DNA of 24,873 bases, from positions 1 through 24,873 of the forward strand of contig JBJEQK010000196.1 in assembly GCA_051881715.1 (NCBI GenBank), in the 5' to 3' direction. The translations under genes were made by a program, and so were the position numbers. Shown in pieces: positions 7,975-14,494 of this stretch (within the stretch, counting starts at the first letter, position 1; each line of letters opens with the position of its first letter). The notes beneath the pieces were generated by a model, which was given only the letters and a program-made list of their open reading frames with translations, made no database searches and had not been told where the DNA came from. Origin of the DNA: UBA1425 sp051881715 (GTDB taxonomy: Bacteria > Bacillota > Clostridia > Oscillospirales > Acutalibacteraceae).

Positions 7975-8011
7975 TTCGGCTAATTTAATATTCAATATTA
8001 TTATAGCCGAA
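7975..8011. promoter_or_regulatory. Palindromic operator-like site over the ATPase promoter
   Basis: TTCGGCTA at 7975-7982 faces TAGCCGAA at 8004-8011, with AATATT/AATATT steps inside, making a 37-bp interrupted palindrome. It overlaps the -10 box at 8000-8005 and the likely transcription start, so a repressor (possibly the product itself) could act here. It could also be a repeat end. Confidence 0.45.
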
Positions 8012-8028
8012 ATCCAAGAGAATATCAA
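8000..8028 (-). promoter_or_regulatory. Near-consensus sigma-A promoter of the ATPase gene
   Basis: On the minus strand TTGATA (8028-8023), a 17-nt spacer and TATAAT (8005-8000) are present, about 40 nt upstream of the ATG. Confidence 0.8.
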
Positions 8029-8108
8029 CCCATTTTACAAAAAGTTTTGGAGGAGCTTTTTCGCCGACGGGATAAGCCCAAAACGATCTGAAAGCGGTTT
8101 TCTGCGGG

Positions 8109-8137
8109 TTGCACATTTTCAGCGTGCATGGTATACT
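8109..8137 (+). promoter_or_regulatory. Sigma-A promoter of the GH39-like gene
   Basis: TTGCAC (8109-8114), a 17-nt spacer and extended -10 TGG-TATACT (hexamer 8132-8137) are present, about 28 nt upstream of the ATG. Confidence 0.75.
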
Positions 8138-8165
8138 AAATGCAGCTTTGTAAGGGAGTGGGTTT

Positions 8166-9809
8166 ATGCAAAAGATTCTTGCTTTTTTCCTGTCCTTCGC
8201 CTCGTTATTTTCCCTGCTGTTCACGGGGACGCCACGTGTCACGTTCACCGTGGATGCCGCAAAAACGGGCGGCACGGTGGGCAACATCGTCGGGCACGTC
8301 AATGTGTGGGACATGGGGACGCAGTTTTACGATGCGCAAAACGATCCGCAGAACGATGTGTTCGAGTTTGTGCAGTACGTGCAGCTGATGCAGTGCTCCG
8401 GCGGCACGGCGGACAGGGATCTGTTTCGGGATCCGACAGACACGACGGTGCCGGACGATTACGATTTTACGCGCCTGCTCAAAAACTGCGAGGGTATTCT
8501 GCGTCTGGGGGCGAAGCCGTTTCTCAAGCTGGGCAGTGTGCCGCTGAAATATACTGCCGATTATGTGCTGGGGGGCTTCGGCATGAACGTGTATCCCCCG
8601 GATGATTACACCCTCTATTACCGCTATATCTATGCGCTGGCGGATGCGCTGGTGCAGGAATTCGGTCGGCAGGAAGTGCTGACGTGGCGATTCGGGGTAA
8701 TGACCGAGTTTGAAAACGATGACTGGTTTTATGCGAGGAGCAAAACTTCGGAGGACTCCTGCGAAGCGTATTGCAAGCTGTACGACTATACGGTGCAGGC
8801 GCTTGTGGACGCCGTCGGCGAGGATGTTTTTGTCGGCGCACACGCCATGGCGGTGACGCAGGGACTGTGGGACGAAGCCGACTTTATCCGCCATGTGGCG
8901 CAAGGCACCAACTACGCCACGGGGGAGAAGGGTACGCGCATCTGCTACCTGAGCGCCTCCTTCTACGACAGCAAACCGGGCAAATTCACCAAGGGCAAAA
9001 CACTGCCCGAGACCATCGGCGATCTGCGCAAAACGGCGGAAAAGTACGGCTTAAAGAACCTGCTTTACGGCGTGGATGAGGGACGCATCCTCAGCGCATC
9101 TGCGGGGGCAGGGGATTCTCAGCTGTTCAGCCGCACGGTGGGTCACACATGGCAGGCGGCCTACGACGCCCGTCTGTGGACGCAGGCGATTCGCAGCGGG
9201 ATGGATTATTTTTCTTCTTGGGGATATTTGTCCGGCGGCATTTTAAGCGGTTATCCCACCGTCAGCTACCATGTGGCGAAGCTGACGAACAAGATGGCAG
9301 GAGAGCGGCAGCTGGAGACCCTTTCGACCACGGGACTGCTGCGGCTGCTGTGCGGCATCGAGGCGGACGGCGTTGCCTCCATGGACGCCGAGACCGGCAC
9401 GGTGCACGTGATGGTGTATAATTTCAAAAACGATCTGCAATACGACAGGTCTGTGCAGGTGAAGTTGTCCATGCATCTGCCGCAGTTTGCGGGCAAGACG
9501 GTCAGCGTGACGCAGTACATTGTCAGTGACGAGTGCAATTATTTTGACGAGTGGATCGAGGATCGCAAGACCTACGGCATCGGCGACGACTGCTTTTTCT
9601 GGTCGCCGGACGACCCGTGTCTCGACGCAGACACGACATTGCATGACCCGGCGGCCAAGCAAATCTACACCGAGCAGCTGCGGGAAAAGTATATCGAGTG
9701 CGCAAAGCTTGTTCCCACACAGCAGACGCAGACGGTGGATGCGGATGGGATGCTGGTTCTATGCCCGACCTTGCAGGCAAGCAACGTGCTGTTTTTGGAG
9801 ATTCGGTAG
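8166..9809 (+). CDS. Secreted GH39-like glycoside hydrolase
   Basis: The 547-residue protein starts with a signal-peptide-like stretch (MQKILAFFLSFASLFSLLFT), so export is likely. What follows looks like a TIM-barrel glycosidase of the GH39 (beta-xylosidase/alpha-L-iduronidase) type. E181 in FGVMTEFEND fits the acid/base, although the usual N-E pair is T-E here. E305 in YGVDEGRI fits the nucleophile. Residues 400-545 look like a C-terminal beta-sandwich (VHVMVYNF, VSVTQYIVSDECNYFDEW). Substrate cannot be read from the sequence. ATG at 8166 follows GGGAG at 7-nt spacing. The gene has its own promoter at 8109-8137. It is followed within 15 nt by another promoter, so it is probably monocistronic. 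Assignment rests on fold-level resemblance, not close identity. Confidence 0.75.
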   Translation: MQKILAFFLSFASLFSLLFTGTPRVTFTVDAAKTGGTVGNIVGHVNVWDMGTQFYDAQNDPQNDVFEFVQYVQLMQCSGGTADRDLFRDPTDTTVPDDYDFTRLLKNCEGILRLGAKPFLKLGSVPLKYTADYVLGGFGMNVYPPDDYTLYYRYIYALADALVQEFGRQEVLTWRFGVMTEFENDDWFYARSKTSEDSCEAYCKLYDYTVQALVDAVGEDVFVGAHAMAVTQGLWDEADFIRHVAQGTNYATGEKGTRICYLSASFYDSKPGKFTKGKTLPETIGDLRKTAEKYGLKNLLYGVDEGRILSASAGAGDSQLFSRTVGHTWQAAYDARLWTQAIRSGMDYFSSWGYLSGGILSGYPTVSYHVAKLTNKMAGERQLETLSTTGLLRLLCGIEADGVASMDAETGTVHVMVYNFKNDLQYDRSVQVKLSMHLPQFAGKTVSVTQYIVSDECNYFDEWIEDRKTYGIGDDCFFWSPDDPCLDADTTLHDPAAKQIYTEQLREKYIECAKLVPTQQTQTVDADGMLVLCPTLQASNVLFLEIR

Positions 9810-9823
9810 AGATATGTGTCCGC

Positions 9824-9852
9824 TTGACAAAAACAGACGGGTATGGTAGACT
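9824..9852 (+). promoter_or_regulatory. Sigma-A promoter of the leuA-like leader
   Basis: Consensus TTGACA (9824-9829), a 17-nt spacer and extended -10 TGG-TAGACT (hexamer 9847-9852) are present. It starts 15 nt after the GH39-like stop and lies about 148 nt upstream of the next ATG. Confidence 0.75.
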
Positions 9853-9858
9853 ACAAAA

Positions 9859-9960
9859 GATAAACTGCGCAACGCATTTTCATCGGTCGGCGCACTGCGC
9901 CGGCGATCAGGGTGTACGGATTTTGCCCCTGAGGTCAAGCGAGGCCTCAGGGGTTTTTTT
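9859..9960 (+). ncRNA. Structured leader RNA or small RNA ahead of the leuA-like gene
   Basis: The expected transcript from the promoter at 9824-9852 would fold a GC-rich hairpin (ATCGGTCGGCGCA at 9882-9894 against TGCGCCGGCGAT at 9896-9907) and then meet the terminator at 9926-9960, about 100 nt after the start. This is the layout of an attenuator or riboswitch leader, or of a free-standing small RNA. AGGGTGTACGG at 9909-9919 faintly recalls the T-box antiterminator sequence, but stem I and the specifier loop of a T-box are absent. I recognise no known class. Confidence 0.4.
9926..9960 (+). terminator. Intrinsic terminator inside the leuA-like leader
   Basis: CCCCTGAGG (9926-9934) and CCTCAGGGG (9945-9953) form a perfect 9-bp stem with a 10-nt loop, followed by seven T. 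It lies downstream of a strong promoter and 40 nt before the leuA-like start, so it must be read through or controlled for expression from that promoter. Confidence 0.85.
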
Positions 9961-9999
9961 AAAATACACCGCACAAATGGAAAGAAAGGATCATTCCCC

Positions 10000-11391
10000 A
10001 TGAAACACGTACTACTTTGCGACAGAACGCTTTGCAGGCAAAGCGGCACTTACAGCTTCAAGGAAAAGATCGAGATCGCGCGCCAGCTGGAAAATTTGGC
10101 GGTGGATGCGGTGGAGCTTCCCGTGATCGAAAATGTCCGCACGGATGTGCTTTTGGCACGCACCGTCTCCTCCTTTGTCAAAAAGAGTGTGCTGTCCGTG
10201 GATGCCGGCGGCACGATGGAGGGTATCGAAAATGCGGCGGCGGCGCTGTCCTCGGCGGTACACGGCAGGATTCGCATTTCCCTGCCCGTATCGGTGGTGG
10301 GCATGGAATACGGCTACCACAAAAAGGCGCCCCAGATGAAAGCGTGGATCGCCGCCCTTGTGCAGAAGGCGAAGGAATACTGCGCAGACGTGGAGTTCTG
10401 CGCGCTGGATGCGACCCGTGCGGAGGAGGGCTTTTTGCCCGAGGCTGCCAAGACGGCGGTGGAAGCGGGCGCCGTCACAGTCACGGTCTGCGACAGCGAG
10501 GGCGTTATGCTGCCCGATGCATTCTGTGCATTTCTTCGTGAGTTTCTGCACTCTGCCGACCTGCCCGAAACGGTGCGCATCGGCGTGATGTGCAGTGACA
10601 GCAACGGTCTTGCCGCCGCATCGGCAGTCATGGCGGTACAGCTGGGCGCCAATGTGGTCAAAACCTCCTGCGGCGGAGAGATCACGGATCTGGGCACTTT
10701 CGGCAATATTTTGAAAAACTGCGGCAACAACTGCGGCATGGAGAGCGGCTTACAGCTGACGAAGCTCGTTCGCACCCTGTCCCAGATCAAGCGTCTGAAC
10801 GACGGTGCGGTGGCTCTTTCGCAGACGGAATCTGCCGAGGCGGAATCGACCGTCCGCTTCGACGCCAAGGACACGCAGGAGACCATCAGCGCCGCCGTGC
10901 GTAAGCTGGGCTATGACCTGTCCTCGGAGGACGAGACACGAGTTTATGAAGAATTTCTGCGTGTGGCGGGCAAGAAAACCGTCGGCATCAAGGAGCTGGA
11001 AGCCATCGTCGCTTCGGCGGCTTTGCAGGTGCCGAGCACGTATAAATTAGATACATATGTTGTCAATACAGGAAATGTGTTCGCTTCCTCCGCACAGATC
11101 AAACTCATCAAGGATGGCAAGGAGATCAGCGGCATTGCCATGGGCGACGGTCCCATTGATGCGGCGTTCATGACCATTGAGCAGATCGTCGGCAGGCACT
11201 ATGAGCTGGATGATTTCCAGATTCAGGCGGTCACCGAGGGCAAGGAAGCCATGGCCTCCACTCTGGTCAGGCTGCGCGAGGGCGGAAAGCTCTATTCCGG
11301 CAACGGTCTTTCCACGGACATTGTCGGTGCGGGCATCCGTGCCTACATCAACGCGCTGAACAAAATCGTCTATGAGGAGGAAGCAAGATGA
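10000..11391 (+). CDS. 2-isopropylmalate-synthase-like protein with degenerate active site
   Basis: The 463-residue protein has the layout of the LeuA/homocitrate synthase family: an HMGL-like TIM barrel (about 1-270), a linker region, and a C-terminal LeuA regulatory (dimer) domain (about 345-463; YKLDTYVVNTGN, DGPIDAAF, STDIVGAGIRAY). Key family motifs are altered. The DTTLRDGEQ start reads DRTLCRQSG, the HxHND metal site reads C198-S-D200-S-N202, and the VEGTxxGxGER segment reads VKTSCGGEITDLGTFGN. Ordinary metal-dependent Claisen condensation is therefore doubtful; it may be a diverged enzyme or a leucine-sensing pseudoenzyme (inference). ATG at 10000 follows AGAAAGGA at 9 nt. Its stop overlaps the next gene by 4 nt (ATGA), implying coupled translation. 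A terminator-bearing leader precedes it. Confidence 0.8.
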   Translation: MKHVLLCDRTLCRQSGTYSFKEKIEIARQLENLAVDAVELPVIENVRTDVLLARTVSSFVKKSVLSVDAGGTMEGIENAAAALSSAVHGRIRISLPVSVVGMEYGYHKKAPQMKAWIAALVQKAKEYCADVEFCALDATRAEEGFLPEAAKTAVEAGAVTVTVCDSEGVMLPDAFCAFLREFLHSADLPETVRIGVMCSDSNGLAAASAVMAVQLGANVVKTSCGGEITDLGTFGNILKNCGNNCGMESGLQLTKLVRTLSQIKRLNDGAVALSQTESAEAESTVRFDAKDTQETISAAVRKLGYDLSSEDETRVYEEFLRVAGKKTVGIKELEAIVASAALQVPSTYKLDTYVVNTGNVFASSAQIKLIKDGKEISGIAMGDGPIDAAFMTIEQIVGRHYELDDFQIQAVTEGKEAMASTLVRLREGGKLYSGNGLSTDIVGAGIRAYINALNKIVYEEEAR

Positions 11392-13895
11392 AGCTTTCTT
11401 TTTCCACCAAGGGCTGGCACGGCAGTGATTTCGACACCTTTTGCGCCATAGCCAAGGATCTGGAGTTTGGCGGCATCGAGCTGCACAACACCCACAGCCC
11501 CATGTTTACCGAAGCGGACGGTGCGTTCTATGACTACACCGCCGCCGCCACCCGCCGCAAGCTGCTGGACGAAAAGATCTCCCTTGTCTGTGTGGATGCT
11601 ATCTGCGACCCCGGCAGGGAAGATGCACGGCAGGAAGCACTGGCGGAGGTGCGCCGCTGTATGGACATTGCCGCCGCCCTGCACATCCCCTGCGTGCGGC
11701 TGAAAGTGTACGCCGAGGGCGATGCGCAAAAGATCGCCGCCACGGTGGAGTCCTTTTTGCAGCAGCTGCTGGAGGACGCACGTTCCAAGGGCGTTGCGCT
11801 GTTGGTGGAGACCTCCGGCGTGTTCTGCGACACGGCGCTGCTGCGGGATCTGCTGAACCGCTTTGCTGATGCGAGCATTGCCGCGCTGTGGGACATGACC
11901 TCCACCTATTTCTTCGGCGGCGAGGATGCCGAAACGACCATCACCAACCTCGGCGCCTATGTGCGCCATGTCCACATCAAGGATGCGCAGATGACCGAGG
12001 ACGGCATAAGCTACTGCCTGATGGGCGAGGGCAAACTGCCCATTGACGATATGATCGCCGCTTTGCGTTCCGTGAATTACAGCGGATTCGTTTCGCTGGA
12101 ATGGGATCCCGCATGGTGCCCGGAGATCGATGACATGGAGATCGTGTTCGCCCAGTTCGCCGGTTTCATGCACCCGTATCGGGACACAGCGTCTGCCGCT
12201 CCGGCGCTGTACAGCAACAAAGCGCACACCGGCAGCTATGTTTGGAAAAAAGAGGTTCTGATCGACGAAACCTTCCCGCAGGTTCTCGACCGCATGGTGG
12301 AGGAGTTCCCTGACCAGTACGCTTTTAAATATACGACCCTCGACTATACCCGTACCTATAAGGAATTCCGGGATGATGTGGACAATTTCGCCCGTTCGCT
12401 CATTGCGCTGGGCGTGCGCGCCGGTTCCCATGTGGCGGTTTGGGCGACGAATGTGCCGCAGTGGTATATCGCCTTTTGGGCGACCACCAAGATCGGCGCT
12501 GTCCTCGTCACCATGAACACCGCCTACAAGATCCACGAAGCGGAATATCTCCTGCGCCAGTCCGACACCCACACCCTTGTGATGGTAGAGAACTGCAAGG
12601 ATTCCGACTATTCGGGCATCATCTCCGAGCTGTGTCCCGAACTGGAGAGCGCCAAAGCGGGCGAACCGCTGCACTGCCGCAGACTGCCCTTTTTGCGCAA
12701 CATCATCACCGTCGGCTTCAAAAAGCAGGGCTGTCTGCGCTGGGAGGATGCACTGCTTCGCGGTGAGGAGGTTCCCGTGGAGGAGGTTTGGCGCATGGCG
12801 GCGGCGGTGCGCAAGGACGATGTGTGCAATATGCAGTACACCTCCGGCACCACCGGCTTCCCCAAGGGCGTGATGCTCACCCATTATAACGTGGTCAACA
12901 ACGGCAAGTGTATCGGCGACCGCATGGATCTGTCCACGGCGGATCGCATGATGATTCAGGTGCCCATGTTCCACTGCTTCGGCATGGTGCTGTCCATGAC
13001 CGCCAGCATGACCCACGGCGCCACTATCTTGCCCATGCCGTATTTCTCGGCGAAGTCCTCGCTGGCTTGCGTACACTCCGAGCATATCACGGCGTTCAAC
13101 GGCGTGCCCACCATGTTCATCGCCATGCTGGAGCATCCCGACTTTGCCAAGACTGACTTTTCCTATATGCGCACGGGCATCATGGCGGGCAGTACCTGCC
13201 CCGAATCCCTGATGCGCGAGGCGCAGGAGAAGATGCACATGGTCGGCATCACCAGCGTCTACGGACAGACGGAGTCCTCTCCGGGCTGTACCATGACCGA
13301 CTGGGAGGAATCCGTGGATCTGCGCACCGGCACCGTGGGCAATGCGTTCCCGGAGGTGGAGTGCAAGGTCATCGACCCCGAGACGGGATTGGAGGTGCCC
13401 GACGGCACCAACGGCGAATTTGTCGCCCGGGGCTACAACGTGATGAAGGGCTACTACAAGATGCCCAAGGCGACCGCCGCCGCCATTGATGCGGACGGCT
13501 GGCTGCACACGGGCGATCTTGCCTGCCGGGAGCCGAACGGCTACTACAGAATCACCGGCAGACTCAAGGACATGATCATCCGTGGCGGCGAGAACCTGTA
13601 CCCCAAGGAGATCGAGGAGTTCATCCTGACCCACGACAAGGTCAGCGACGTGCAGGTCATCGGCGTGCCGGACGAGCAGTACGGCGAGGAGGCGATGGCG
13701 TGCATCATCCTCAAGGAGGGCGAGAGCTGTACCGAGGAGGAGATGAAGGCGTACATCGCCGACCATATGGCGCGCCACAAGGTGCCGCGGTACATCGACT
13801 TTGTGCAGTCGTTCCCGATGAATGCCGCCGGCAAGATACAGAAATATAAGATGCGCGAAGAAGCCGTAAAAAAACTCGGCTTGCAGACAAAATAA
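11388..13895 (+). CDS. Fusion of xylose-isomerase-like TIM barrel and acyl-CoA synthetase (AMP-binding) module
   Basis: The 835-residue protein joins two enzymes. Residues 1 to about 262 are an AP-endonuclease-2/sugar-isomerase-type TIM barrel with acidic and histidine metal-site candidates in GGIELHN, LLVETSGV, ALWDMTS, HVHIKDA and SLEWDP. Residues about 285-830 are a full ANL-family adenylating module: P-loop YTSGTTGFPKG (from residue 484), YGQTES, GWLHTGD, GRLKDMIIRGGENLYP, and the late lysine motif AAGKIQKYK near residue 812. The ligase half resembles medium/long-chain fatty-acid CoA ligases. The start overlaps the LeuA-like stop by 4 nt. The frame is unbroken through the junction, so the fusion is not an obvious assembly artefact. 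Substrates are unknown. A long hairpin terminator follows. Confidence 0.88.
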   Translation: MKLSFSTKGWHGSDFDTFCAIAKDLEFGGIELHNTHSPMFTEADGAFYDYTAAATRRKLLDEKISLVCVDAICDPGREDARQEALAEVRRCMDIAAALHIPCVRLKVYAEGDAQKIAATVESFLQQLLEDARSKGVALLVETSGVFCDTALLRDLLNRFADASIAALWDMTSTYFFGGEDAETTITNLGAYVRHVHIKDAQMTEDGISYCLMGEGKLPIDDMIAALRSVNYSGFVSLEWDPAWCPEIDDMEIVFAQFAGFMHPYRDTASAAPALYSNKAHTGSYVWKKEVLIDETFPQVLDRMVEEFPDQYAFKYTTLDYTRTYKEFRDDVDNFARSLIALGVRAGSHVAVWATNVPQWYIAFWATTKIGAVLVTMNTAYKIHEAEYLLRQSDTHTLVMVENCKDSDYSGIISELCPELESAKAGEPLHCRRLPFLRNIITVGFKKQGCLRWEDALLRGEEVPVEEVWRMAAAVRKDDVCNMQYTSGTTGFPKGVMLTHYNVVNNGKCIGDRMDLSTADRMMIQVPMFHCFGMVLSMTASMTHGATILPMPYFSAKSSLACVHSEHITAFNGVPTMFIAMLEHPDFAKTDFSYMRTGIMAGSTCPESLMREAQEKMHMVGITSVYGQTESSPGCTMTDWEESVDLRTGTVGNAFPEVECKVIDPETGLEVPDGTNGEFVARGYNVMKGYYKMPKATAAAIDADGWLHTGDLACREPNGYYRITGRLKDMIIRGGENLYPKEIEEFILTHDKVSDVQVIGVPDEQYGEEAMACIILKEGESCTEEEMKAYIADHMARHKVPRYIDFVQSFPMNAAGKIQKYKMREEAVKKLGLQTK

Positions 13896-13937
13896 AAAGG
13901 CAAACGCTCCGCAAAGCGGACGGCGCAGAAAAATACG

Positions 13938-13983
13938 CAACGCCCATAGACTTCGCACGGTGCGGAGTTTACGGGCGTTGTTT
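13938..13983 (+). terminator. Long hairpin terminator after the fusion gene
   Basis: CAACGCCCATAGACTTCGCAC (13938-13958, split by mismatches) pairs with GTGCGGAGTTTACGGGCGTTG (13960-13980); 18 of 21 positions are Watson-Crick and the rest are near-wobble. TTT follows. The next gene's -35 box begins at 13982, directly against it. Confidence 0.7.
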
Positions 13984-14010
13984 GCAAACGGCGGGATAAC
14001 GTGGTATACT
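13982..14010 (+). promoter_or_regulatory. Sigma-A promoter of the rhodanese gene
   Basis: TTGCAA (13982-13987), a 17-nt spacer and extended -10 TGG-TATACT (hexamer 14005-14010) are present, about 30 nt before the ATG. Confidence 0.75.
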
Positions 14011-14040
14011 ATATATATCCAGAGGAAAGGCGGGAAAATT

Positions 14041-14478
14041 ATGCAAAAAAGCACACTGCTTTTGTGGATCGCGGCGGCGATCGTCCTCATCCTGATTATT
14101 GTCCTTGTTGCCGGCTATAGAATCAAGGGGCAGGTCATGGACGGCGACGGCATGGAGAATCACTATGCACAAATCTCGCAGGACGAAGCGAAGCGGATGA
14201 TGCAGCAGGAGGACTGCGTGATCGTGGACGTCCGCCGCACGGACGAGTACGCCGCAGGACACATCCCCGGGGCAATCTGCATTCCCAACGAGACCATCGG
14301 CGAAGAGCCGCCGGCAGAGCTTCCGGACAAACAGCAGACCATCTTGGTCTATTGCCGCAGCGGCAACCGCAGCAAGCAGGCGGCGCAGAAGCTGTTTGAC
14401 ATGGGCTATTTGGGCATCTTCGAGTTCGGCGGCATCCTCGACTGGACAGGGGAAACGGTCACCGGGACACAGCCGTAA
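14041..14478 (+). CDS. Membrane-anchored rhodanese-domain protein
   Basis: The 145-residue protein has one N-terminal membrane segment (about residues 6-26, LLLWIAAAIVLILIIVLVAG) and a single rhodanese domain (about 42-140). The domain shows DVRRTDEYAAGHIPGA and the active-site loop Y-C105-R-S-G-N-R-S. The catalytic cysteine is intact, so sulfur-transfer or thiol-relay activity is possible; partner and substrate are unknown. With an uncleaved anchor the domain could face either side, and N-terminal charge gives no clear answer. ATG at 14041 was chosen because it follows a purine-rich AGAGGAAAGG and directly starts the membrane segment; an upstream in-frame start overlaps the promoter. The gene has its own promoter and faces the metallophosphoesterase gene 16 nt away. 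Confidence 0.9.
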   Translation: MQKSTLLLWIAAAIVLILIIVLVAGYRIKGQVMDGDGMENHYAQISQDEAKRMMQQEDCVIVDVRRTDEYAAGHIPGAICIPNETIGEEPPAELPDKQQTILVYCRSGNRSKQAAQKLFDMGYLGIFEFGGILDWTGETVTGTQP

Positions 14479-14494
14479 GCATTTTTTGGCAGGT

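Larger units (their letters stand above)
7975..8047. repeat. Right copy of imperfect direct repeat flanking the ATPase gene
   Basis: This matches 6687-6750 in the same orientation: TTCGGCTAA, TATTCAATATTAT, and CCCATTTTACAAAAAGTTT. The main difference is about nine extra bases in the middle, where this copy holds an intact -35 box. Confidence 0.65.

Noticed and set aside
9859..9960. T-box riboswitch for leucine
   Set aside because: Only AGGGTGTACGG is vaguely T-box-like. The leader is about 100 nt, with no stem I, no AG-bulge and no full AGGGTGGNACCGCG.
11370..14090. A 906-residue minus-strand open frame, rich in His, Arg, Gly and Ala
   Set aside because: It is the antisense shadow of the fusion gene; the plus strand carries complete TIM-barrel and AMP-ligase motifs, and GC-rich codon bias opens the opposite frame.
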